DNA from: Deltaproteobacteria bacterium | GTDB taxonomy: Bacteria > Desulfobacterota > Syntrophorhabdia > Syntrophorhabdales > Syntrophorhabdaceae | DNA length: 7,039 nt | Direction of reading: 5' to 3' | Assembly: GCA_003506795.1 (NCBI GenBank) | Contig: DNYO01000255.1 | Coordinates: 1-7,039 of the forward strand | Part shown: one piece after another, positions 1 through 5,667 of the stretch | Position numbering within the stretch: the first letter of the stretch is position 1 | How the letters are laid out: every line of letters starts with the position of its first letter | Translations under genes and position numbers: made by a program | The notes under the pieces: model-generated | Told to the model about the DNA's origin: nothing | Seen by the model: only the letters and a program-made list of their open reading frames with translations | Database searches by the model: none

Positions 1-334
1 TGTAATGACCTTTGCCCGGCCCGGAACCGATTGTATTGAGATCTTTTCGCGGGCCCTTGAGACGGCAAAGAAGGCGGGCCTCGAGGAAAACTTCATGGGC
101 CACGGCGAAGGCCAGGTCGCATTCATCGGCCACGGCCTCGGTCTTGAAATCAACGAGCTGCCCATCCTGACCGCACGCCACAGCAGGACCCTGGAAGAAG
201 GGATGGTCTTTGCCTTTGAACCAAAGTTCGTTCTTCCCGGCCATGGTGCCGTAGGGATCGAGATCGACCTCATCGTAGGGGCGCACGGACTCGAGCGGGT
301 CACGACAAGCTCCCCGGATATTGTACGCCTCTGA
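1..334 (+). CDS. M24 family metallopeptidase (Xaa-Pro peptidase type), C-terminal part
   Basis: This is the 3' end of a gene that begins before the window; the reading frame runs from base 2 to a TGA at 332-334. The visible 110 residues match the end of the creatinase/aminopeptidase ('pita-bread') fold. The motif GHGLGLEINELP carries the metal-binding histidine (codon 131-133). AFEPKF carries a metal-ligand glutamate (codon 218-220), and GIEIDLIV carries the last glutamate ligand (codon 260-262). The two aspartate ligands of the family's DDHEE metal site would lie upstream, outside the window. Such enzymes are usually cytosolic and remove the residue N-terminal to proline, or hydrolyse X-Pro dipeptides, using two metal ions. 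The C-terminus is complete and ends soon after the last ligand, as is normal for the family. Which member it is (Xaa-Pro dipeptidase, aminopeptidase P or creatinase-like) cannot be told from this part. Confidence 0.9.
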   Translation, partial: VMTFARPGTDCIEIFSRALETAKKAGLEENFMGHGEGQVAFIGHGLGLEINELPILTARHSRTLEEGMVFAFEPKFVLPGHGAVGIEIDLIVGAHGLERVTTSSPDIVRL

Positions 335-375
335 TCCACCAATCCTGTATTCAAGGGGCTTCCCGCAATCTTTTC

Positions 376-404
376 TTGATAATTGGACGCCTGTCTTTTA
401 ATAT
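376..404 (+). promoter_or_regulatory. Candidate sigma-70 promoter for the pncA operon
   Basis: TTGATA at 376-381 matches five of six bases of the -35 consensus. A 17-base spacer leads to TAATAT at 399-404, which matches four of six of the -10 consensus. It lies in the gap after the M24 gene and would start transcripts near 411, giving a leader of about 97 nt before the pncA ATG at 508. The call rests on consensus match and position only. Read-through from the M24 gene remains possible, because I see no strong terminator in 335-375. Confidence 0.45.
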
Positions 405-410
405 TCAGGG

Positions 411-473
411 ATGATGCTTTCCTGAAACGGAGAACTATCCCGGCCAAAGGCGCATCATGCCCTCCGGCGGCAT
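411..473 (+). other. Leader with two competing hairpins upstream of pncA
   Basis: Bases 411-417 (ATGATGC) are perfectly complementary to 452-458 (GCATCAT). A further three T-A pairs (418-420 with 446-448) are possible after a three-base bulge. A second hairpin pairs 457-461 (ATGCC) with 469-473 (GGCAT) around a seven-base loop. The two helices share bases 457-458, so they cannot both form completely. The first begins at the predicted transcription start. This may be a structured 5' leader, or the arms may be protein-binding half-sites. No known riboswitch consensus was recognised. Confidence 0.3.
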
Positions 474-507
474 TACCATGAGGCGTCAAACCTTTTGGAG
501 GAAGAAA

Positions 508-1155
508 ATGACGAAATGGGGCGTCATCGTCGTTGATATACAGGGCGACTTCACAGAATGGAAACAGGGCAGCCTGGCGGTGCCCGGCTCCGACGAAGGT
601 TACGTAAAGAGCGCCGAAGCGGCTACCCGGATCCTCAGGGACCTTGGCCTGCCTGTTTTCGGTACGCAGGATTGGCACCCGCCCGATCACATCTCCTTTG
701 CGACACGCCACCCGGGAAAGAAGCCTTTCGAAACAACGATGGTGGATGGGAAGCAGCAGGACCTCTGGCCGCCCCATTGCGTCCAGGGGACAGAGAATGC
801 GCGTCTGCTGCTAGACGACGATCTCTTTCTTGCTGTCGTGAAGAAGGCACACGACCGGGATGCGGACTGCTACTCGGGGTTTCAGCGGGGAGGGGAAATG
901 GACGCCCTGCTGCGGATGAACGGGGTCCAAAAGGTGATCATTTACGGGCTTGCCACGGATTACTGTGTGAAGGCAACGGCCCTCGACCTTCTTGCCGCGG
1001 GCTACCAGACAACCATAATAGAAAGCCTGTGCCGATGCGTGTCTGTCGATACCGCGGCGGCGGCCCTTGATGAGATGAGCCGCAGGGGAATACGGATCGT
1101 CAGCACGCTCGACGGGATACTTGAGGAATTGCGCCGGGACATCCTGGGAAACTGA
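508..1155 (+). CDS. pncA: Nicotinamidase / pyrazinamidase (isochorismatase fold)
   Basis: This 215-residue protein should hydrolyse nicotinamide to nicotinate and ammonia, feeding the cytosolic Preiss-Handler NAD salvage route. The catalytic triad is visible: Asp10 in VVDIQGDF, a lysine at 112 or 113 in VVKKAHD, and Cys153 in GLATDYCVKATALDLL. The metal site is also present, with Asp55, His57 and His61 in TQDWHPPDHISF and His90 in LWPPHCVQGT. Length fits the family. I chose the ATG at 508 because GGAGG at 497-501 sits six bases upstream and the first strand then starts where family members start. An in-frame ATG at 457 would add 17 residues unlike the family and has a weaker site. It is probably the first gene of an operon, with the serine hydrolase 17 bases downstream. 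Isochorismatase-like amidases of other specificity share the fold, but the complete metal site favours nicotinamidase. Confidence 0.93.
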   Translation: MTKWGVIVVDIQGDFTEWKQGSLAVPGSDEGYVKSAEAATRILRDLGLPVFGTQDWHPPDHISFATRHPGKKPFETTMVDGKQQDLWPPHCVQGTENARLLLDDDLFLAVVKKAHDRDADCYSGFQRGGEMDALLRMNGVQKVIIYGLATDYCVKATALDLLAAGYQTTIIESLCRCVSVDTAAAALDEMSRRGIRIVSTLDGILEELRRDILGN

Positions 1156-1172
1156 ACAAGAAGAGGGGTCGA

Positions 1173-2732
1173 ATGAAAAGAGTGCTTGTGATTCTCCTCG
1201 CGGTCTTTGTGCTGCAGGCGGGAATGCTGTTTGCCCGGGACAAGATCGTAAAACCGACCGATGAGGAACTGAAGAAAATATTGGCCGATTTCGACCAGTA
1301 TGCGGCAAAAGCAATGACCGATTGGAAGGTCCCCGGCATGGCCATCGGTATTGTCGACAACGGCACGCTCATATTCGCCAAAGGTTTCGGCGTCAAGCGG
1401 GCGGGCGGTAAGGACCCCGTCACAGAAAACACCATCTTTCAGATCGGATCGACCTCCAAGGCCTTTACGGCCACGCTCATGGCCATGCTTGTGGATAGAG
1501 GAGACGTCAGGTGGGAAGACAAGGTCATCGATCACGCGCCTGATTTCATGATGCACGATCCCTGGGTAACCAGGGAATACCAGCTTCTGGATCTGCTCTC
1601 TCAACGCAGCGGTATGCCGGGATATGCGGCCGACCCGCTCTTCTTCCTTGGCTATGACCGCCCGTACATAAAGCAGGCCGTCCGTCATATCGAACCCGTA
1701 AGCAGTTTCCGTTCAAAATACGCCTACCAGAACGTCCTGTGGCTTGTAGCGGGCGACATTGTGGCGAAATACGCCGGCAAGACCTGGGAGCAGGCCCTCA
1801 AGACGCAAATTTTCGATCCGCTGGGGATGTCCAACTCCTCGGCGGACAAGGAATCTTTTCTTGACGCGTTCGATGTATCGTCGTTGCACGCGGCTGAAGA
1901 CGAAAAGATCCTGGCGGTGCCCCGGAATTGGGAATTTCTCGATTGGAGCTATATTGCCGGTCCTGCGGGCGGGATAAATTCCAACATCGTGGATATGGCA
2001 AAATGGCTGACCTTTCAGATGAACAACGGTGCCATCGACGGCAAACCGCTCGTTTCCGCGGCAAACATGAAGGTCGTGCATTCCCCGAAGACAGTGATGA
2101 ATCTCGGCGGCGAGGTCCATAAGAACGCGTTTTATTGCCTGGGTTGGATTTACATGGAACATTCGCCCTATCCGGTAATCCTCCATAACGGAGCAACGCT
2201 GATGAAGACCATGATCGCCTATGTCCCCGAACAGAAAATAGGTATAGTCATACTCTCAAATTATGTTACAGACCTACCCGAACTCCTTGCTTTGAGGTTC
2301 ATCGACCTCTATGCCGGCAAGCCCGTCAAGGACATAAGCGCAGAAACCCTGGCGGAGCTCGAAAAAATAAAGAAACGGGCAAAAAGCGCGGAACTCGTAA
2401 AGCCGAAACAACCTTCCGCCGCAATGCCGCTCGCGAAATACGAGGGGGATTATGCCAATAATGTTTATGGTAAGATGAATGTCCATGTCGCCGACGGAAA
2501 ACTTGCGGTGGTGATGGGACCAGGGAATGTAAGAATGGCCCTCGATCACTGGGATAAAGACACCTTTGCCGTCAAACTGATCTCACCTCTCTATGACTGC
2601 GGCCTCGAGCCGGGGTTTGCGGCCTTCCAGGTGGATCCACGGGGTAAAGTGAAGACAGTCACCATTGATTCTCTAAATCAGGATGGCAATCCCGGCGTTT
2701 TCAAACGGGTGGAAAAAGATGCCGCAAAATGA
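1173..2732 (+). CDS. Exported serine hydrolase, class C beta-lactamase/esterase fold, with DUF3471-like C-terminus
   Basis: This 519-residue protein begins with a signal peptide: MKR, a hydrophobic stretch at about 4-20, and likely cleavage near residue 21 after LFA. The catalytic domain (about 35-380) has the three marks of the serine beta-lactamase family (PF00144). These are SxxK as Ser93-Thr-Ser-Lys96 in FQIGSTSKAFTATL, YxN as Tyr185-Gln-Asn187, and the third motif as His338-Asn-Gly340 (HxG in place of KTG). Residues about 415-515 resemble DUF3471, a beta-rich domain often found behind this hydrolase in esterases and D-aminopeptidase-like proteins. HxG points to an esterase, peptidase or transesterase rather than an antibiotic-resistance enzyme, but the substrate is unknown. 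It should act in the periplasm or outside the cell. AGAGGGG at 1162-1168 is the ribosome site. It lies 17 bases after pncA and 27 before the methyltransferase gene. Confidence 0.9.
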   Translation: MKRVLVILLAVFVLQAGMLFARDKIVKPTDEELKKILADFDQYAAKAMTDWKVPGMAIGIVDNGTLIFAKGFGVKRAGGKDPVTENTIFQIGSTSKAFTATLMAMLVDRGDVRWEDKVIDHAPDFMMHDPWVTREYQLLDLLSQRSGMPGYAADPLFFLGYDRPYIKQAVRHIEPVSSFRSKYAYQNVLWLVAGDIVAKYAGKTWEQALKTQIFDPLGMSNSSADKESFLDAFDVSSLHAAEDEKILAVPRNWEFLDWSYIAGPAGGINSNIVDMAKWLTFQMNNGAIDGKPLVSAANMKVVHSPKTVMNLGGEVHKNAFYCLGWIYMEHSPYPVILHNGATLMKTMIAYVPEQKIGIVILSNYVTDLPELLALRFIDLYAGKPVKDISAETLAELEKIKKRAKSAELVKPKQPSAAMPLAKYEGDYANNVYGKMNVHVADGKLAVVMGPGNVRMALDHWDKDTFAVKLISPLYDCGLEPGFAAFQVDPRGKVKTVTIDSLNQDGNPGVFKRVEKDAAK

Positions 2733-2759
2733 TTCCGGACCGGGCAGGTCCTTTAACCA

Positions 2760-3347
2760 TTGACCATGAACACATACCCGAACCGGTCCGCTTTCTGCCT
2801 GCGCACCACCGTATTCGGCACAGTGGTCCTCCTGTGGTCCGTCCGCGGCCGGGAACCCGCGATCCTCCGGATAGTGTTATCGAGACCAGGCGACCCGGCA
2901 GACGAAGCAGTCAAGAGACTTTCCCCCGCCGCAGCCGCCTCATCCTGTCGGGAGGTAGACACCCTTGCGGACCAGATTGAAGCCTTCATGGCGGGAGAGG
3001 ACATCGGGTTTCCCCTCGATGCAATCCGGCTAGACCTTTGCCCCGCCTTTCAGCAAAGAGTATTACGTGCCGAGCACGCCATTCCCAGGGGCTCGGTCAG
3101 CACATACGGACTCATCGCGAGGCGCCTCAATAATCCTAATGGTGCCCGCGCCGTCGGGTCCGCCCTGGCAACAAATCCCTTTCCCATCGTCATACCCTGC
3201 CACCGTGCAATCCGCTCCGATGGAGACCTGGGCGGCTTCCAAGGGGGACTCGCGATGAAGCGGGCCCTGCTGGAGATGGAAGGCGTCGAATTTCGTGACG
3301 CCCGCCATGTCGCGACCCGCCGCTTTCACTACGGAGAATCCACATAG
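2760..3347 (+). CDS. ogt: Methylated-DNA-[protein]-cysteine S-methyltransferase (O6-alkylguanine DNA repair)
   Basis: This 195-residue suicide repair protein transfers alkyl groups from O6-alkylguanine in DNA to its own cysteine. The active site IVIPCHR places the acceptor at Cys147. The surrounding family pattern is complete: PAFQQRVLRAEHAIPRGSVS with Tyr116 (STYG), the arginine-finger region RAVGSALATNP (Arg130, Asn139) and the closing GGFQGGLAMKRALLEMEG. The N-terminal 85 residues form the weakly conserved alpha/beta lobe. No Ada-type zinc or AraC domain is present, so this is the stand-alone Ogt/MGMT form. An in-frame TAA at 2754-2756 leaves only two starts, TTG at 2760 or ATG at 2766. 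CAGG at 2745-2748 is spaced 11 bases from the TTG and 17 from the ATG, so TTG is slightly favoured. It is the third gene of the probable pncA operon and ends 49 bases from the convergent kinase gene. Confidence 0.93.
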   Translation: MTMNTYPNRSAFCLRTTVFGTVVLLWSVRGREPAILRIVLSRPGDPADEAVKRLSPAAAASSCREVDTLADQIEAFMAGEDIGFPLDAIRLDLCPAFQQRVLRAEHAIPRGSVSTYGLIARRLNNPNGARAVGSALATNPFPIVIPCHRAIRSDGDLGGFQGGLAMKRALLEMEGVEFRDARHVATRRFHYGEST

Positions 3348-3396
3348 CTTCCCGCGTGTAAAGAGAGTTCCGAATCCGGACGTTCAAGCCGCCTCC

Positions 3397-5058
3397 TCAA
3401 AGTCTCTTGGACCGCATTATGCCGATGAGGAGCCAGATGCCGAGAATGCTAGCCAGAAGAAAGCCGCCGAGACCGAGAACGGGGTAGCCGAAGAATGTAG
3501 GCCCCACCCGTGTCTGGAAGATAAGAGACGAACCAACGATCAGCGCCGCTATCACGACGGCAAAACTGATGCGGTTGCTTGACCGATCCAGTTCGTCGGT
3601 AAGAAGCTCCAGCCCGCGGTGTTCGAAGTTTACCGCCAGTTTTCCCTTTCTTATTATGGCAAATAATTCCCTCAGATCCGAAGGCAGGACCTTAAAAAAT
3701 GCGAACGCATCGCCGGCCGTCTTTTTGAGTTCATGTAATTGTCTGCCCGGGTCGAATCTTTGCAGGATAAGTTTGCGGGCATAGGGCCTGGCAATTTCGA
3801 CTATGTTAAATTCCGGGTGCAGCAGCCTGCCCAGACCTTCACTCATCAGGAGCGCCTTTGCAATCATGGCGAAATCGGGTGGAAGACGCAGTCTGTAACG
3901 GCGGACGACACTCATAAGCTCACTGATGATCGGTCCGATTTCAAGTTTATTCAGGGGCACGCCCCAGTAGCGTTCCAGTAGGTCCCGTACTTCGATTTTG
4001 AAATTGTAATAGTCTTCAAGCTCGACGAGTCCGATGGAGCGCAATTGAAGAACCAGTTCCTCGACATCCTTTTCCATCACTGCAACGAATATTCCGCTCA
4101 TCTGATAGGCCGTCTCCTCGTCGATGAATCCCGTCATGCCGAAGTCAACAGGCGCAATGACGTTGTCTTTGAGAACGAAGATATTGCCCGGGTGAGGATC
4201 GGCATGGAAGAAATGAAACTCGAATATCTCCTTCAGCGTAAGATGTGCCCCGTTGAGGGCAATCGCCTTCCGGTCAAGGCCGGCGGCCTCCAGGCGGTCC
4301 AATTCCGAGATTTTGATCCCATCGATGAATTCGATGGTCAGTACCTTGCGTGTGGTCAGGTCCCAGTACACCCTGGGAATATAGACCGTCGGTGTACTCG
4401 CGAAGTACGTTCTGAAACGCTCGATGTTCCGTCCTTCCCTGATGAAATCCAGTTCATGGCGTATCGTTCGTGCAAATCCGTCCACAAGCCGCACCGGTTC
4501 AAAGCACCGGATTTCCGGAACGTGCTTGTGCGCCAGGCCTGCAAATTCACGGAGTATGCGGATGTCGGTTTCGATCATCTTCACGATGCCCGGCCGTTGA
4601 ACTTTGATCACCACCTCATCACCCGATGTTGTCCAGGCCCGGTGCACCTGTGCGAGAGAGGCCGCCGCCGCCGGCCTGGCATCTATAGATGAAAAGAGCT
4701 CGGAGACGGGGCGCCCGAACTGGTTCTCGATCAGGGCCCTGGCATTCTCAAAGGCAAAGGGGGGCACATCATCCTGCAGCTTGCTCAGTTCCTTGATAAT
4801 TTCAGAGGGAAGTACATCGGGGCGGCTGCTGAGTACCTGTGCAAACTTGATAAAAGTGGGTCCCAGCTCTTCAAAAACCAGGCGCAGCCGCTCCGCTGTG
4901 GGTCGCCCGTTGCGGGCCTCTTCTTTGACGAACGTGACGTGATAGCGAGCCCTCAGCCTGTCGAGGACTTCTTTGAACCCATGACGGACAAGCACCCTGG
5001 CGATAGCACTGTAGCGCTTTAGATCCTGGTATCTCTCACGCGGTCTGAATGGAGACAC
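3397..5058 (-). CDS. ABC1/AarF/UbiB-family atypical protein kinase-like membrane protein
   Basis: This 553-residue protein has the atypical kinase fold of the UbiB/ADCK family. Motifs run in order: KFAQ at 71-74 within GPTFIKFAQVLSSRPDVLP (the KxGQ position), the alanine-rich loop AAAASLAQVH at 130-139, and the nucleotide-site lysine VIKV (Lys152). They continue with HELDFIREGRN at 201-211, the catalytic loop HADPHPGN at 285-292 and the metal-binding DFG at 305-307. Two C-terminal membrane helices (about 497-515 and 524-548) match the E. coli UbiB layout and length (about 546). Relatives support ubiquinone biosynthesis or lipid homeostasis through ATPase activity at the inner membrane. No quinone gene lies nearby, so the name ubiB is withheld. 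The start is GTG at 5058, with AGG about eight bases upstream and the stop of the phasin-like gene 3 bases before it, which suggests translational coupling. The glycine of KxGQ is alanine here. Confidence 0.93.
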   Translation of the reverse strand: MSPFRPRERYQDLKRYSAIARVLVRHGFKEVLDRLRARYHVTFVKEEARNGRPTAERLRLVFEELGPTFIKFAQVLSSRPDVLPSEIIKELSKLQDDVPPFAFENARALIENQFGRPVSELFSSIDARPAAAASLAQVHRAWTTSGDEVVIKVQRPGIVKMIETDIRILREFAGLAHKHVPEIRCFEPVRLVDGFARTIRHELDFIREGRNIERFRTYFASTPTVYIPRVYWDLTTRKVLTIEFIDGIKISELDRLEAAGLDRKAIALNGAHLTLKEIFEFHFFHADPHPGNIFVLKDNVIAPVDFGMTGFIDEETAYQMSGIFVAVMEKDVEELVLQLRSIGLVELEDYYNFKIEVRDLLERYWGVPLNKLEIGPIISELMSVVRRYRLRLPPDFAMIAKALLMSEGLGRLLHPEFNIVEIARPYARKLILQRFDPGRQLHELKKTAGDAFAFFKVLPSDLRELFAIIRKGKLAVNFEHRGLELLTDELDRSSNRISFAVVIAALIVGSSLIFQTRVGPTFFGYPVLGLGGFLLASILGIWLLIGIMRSKRL

Positions 5059-5061
5059 CTG

Positions 5062-5376
5062 TTAGCCTGCATCGGTCTTTACAGAGGAGGACACCTCGGC
5101 CTGGATCTTTTTCAAGGTTTCCAGGATCTCTTCCAGGTCTTTCCTGGTGGCCAGGCCTAATTCGGCTACCGCTTTGTGAACGGTTGAATCTATCTTCCTC
5201 TGAAGCTCCTTCTCCTGCTTGTCCGCCTCCCTGAGAAGCCTGTCGACCGTCTTGAATCTCTCCGCGCTCGCCACCTCTCCCCTCTTAATGAGATCGTCGA
5301 CAATTTCATCAGCCTTGTCCTTCGTCAGGCTGATCGCACCCAGCCCCAAGAATACCGCTTTCCTGATGATATCCAT
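5062..5376 (-). CDS. Phasin-like small coiled-coil protein (PHA granule/regulator type)
   Basis: This 104-residue protein has a short hydrophobic N-terminus (IIRKAVFLGLGAISLTKDKA). A charged, helix-forming body follows with long heptad-like runs at about 20-65 (VDDLIKRGEV, VDRLLREADKQEKEL) and about 78-98 (RKDLEEILETLKKIQAEV). This resembles the small 'polyhydroxyalkanoate synthesis regulator phasin' family, whose members may coat storage granules or act as helical scaffolds. The function here is inferred from similarity alone and no PHA gene is visible. The ATG at 5374-5376 follows a near-perfect AAAGGAGG ribosome site (minus strand, 5382-5389). The frame stays open up to an ATG at 5445, but that ATG lies at the predicted transcription start and lacks a ribosome site, so the short form is preferred. 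The coupled kinase gene follows after 3 bases. Confidence 0.75.
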   Translation of the reverse strand: MDIIRKAVFLGLGAISLTKDKADEIVDDLIKRGEVASAERFKTVDRLLREADKQEKELQRKIDSTVHKAVAELGLATRKDLEEILETLKKIQAEVSSSVKTDAG

Positions 5377-5388
5377 CTTTTCCTCCTT

Positions 5389-5424
5389 TGCGAACAGCGT
5401 TCCGAAGCGCAACCTTCCTTCGCA
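5389..5424 (-). other. Leader hairpin next to the phasin-like gene's ribosome site
   Basis: On the minus strand TGCGAA (5424-5419) pairs with TTCGCA (5394-5389). Within it GCGC and GCGC-partner bases around a TTCG loop form an inner stem with a two-base bulge (GCGC-TTCG-G-AA-CGC, about 5410-5397). The 3' arm touches the AAGGAGG ribosome site, so folding could modulate or expose it. A stabilising UUCG tetraloop closed by C-G is typical of genuine RNA hairpins. It sits within the short leader predicted from the promoter upstream. It is seen in sequence only, with no comparative support. Confidence 0.35.
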
Positions 5425-5447
5425 GACACCGGTTGCAGCATACACAC

Positions 5448-5476
5448 TATATAGGTCGATGACGTTTCATTTTCAA
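5448..5476 (-). promoter_or_regulatory. Candidate sigma-70 promoter for the phasin-kinase operon
   Basis: On the minus strand TTGAAA (5476-5471) matches five of six -35 bases. It is followed by exactly 17 bases and TATATA (5453-5448), which matches four of six -10 bases; an overlapping TATAGT matches five of six with a 19-base spacer. Transcription would start near 5441, about 65 nt upstream of the phasin ATG. The location is fully intergenic and the strand is right, so this is one of the better promoter candidates in the window. Confidence 0.55.
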
Positions 5477-5574
5477 GGCAGCGCCTGCCGAGTACGCGCA
5501 ATCATTGGAGATACAAGCCGGAATCTTCCTTGGTTCCCCGATACTGTTACCGCGCCACACCACATTAAATAAAC

Positions 5575-5653
5575 CCGCCATACATATTCAAAAGAAAGCT
5601 TTCCTGTTTGCATGGGGGAACATCGAAACGACGGCCCGGCTCAAGTATGGCGG
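5575..5653 (-). terminator. Nine-base perfect inverted repeat downstream of the DUF697 gene, possible terminator
   Basis: CCGCCATAC at 5575-5583 is the exact complement of GTATGGCGG at 5645-5653, separated by 61 bases. Read on the minus strand, the first arm starts 14 bases after the DUF697 stop codon. The second arm is followed by a T-rich run (GTTTATTTAA), as in intrinsic terminators. The loop is far larger than in ordinary terminators, though it contains self-complementary GGCCCGGC and GAAAGCTTTC that could compact it. It may be a terminator, a stable mRNA 3' end or part of a small RNA. The rest of the 291-base gap (5377-5667) holds only the promoter and leader hairpin described separately. 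Confidence 0.35.
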
Positions 5654-5667
5654 TACCGTCTGTGCTG

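Noticed and set aside
353..376. GGG-GCTT-CCC followed by T-rich bases after the M24 gene as a terminator
   Set aside because: The stem is only three pairs, too weak to claim as an intrinsic terminator.
811..1688. Long minus-strand frames opposite pncA and the start of the serine hydrolase
   Set aside because: They overlap two well-supported genes on the other strand, lack ribosome sites and show no recognisable family.
1713..2196. Minus-strand frames inside the serine hydrolase gene
   Set aside because: They lie wholly inside a gene with all three catalytic motifs; composition is typical of antisense shadows.
2729..2980. Plus-strand frame starting with an ATGA overlap at the serine hydrolase stop
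   Set aside because: The stop-start overlap is tempting, but the frame is out of register with the methyltransferase, is rich in Pro/Arg and resembles nothing known.
3348..3396. TCCG-AATC-CGGA hairpin between the convergent genes as a bidirectional terminator
   Set aside because: Four-base stem without a T-tract on either strand.
4045..4692. 215-codon plus-strand frame opposite the kinase gene
   Set aside because: It is antisense to the kinase catalytic core (HADPHPGN, DFG region); the conserved protein on the minus strand explains the sequence.
5377..5445. N-terminal extension of the phasin-like protein to an ATG at 5445
   Set aside because: That ATG lies at the predicted transcription start with no ribosome site, whereas the ATG at 5376 follows AAAGGAGG.
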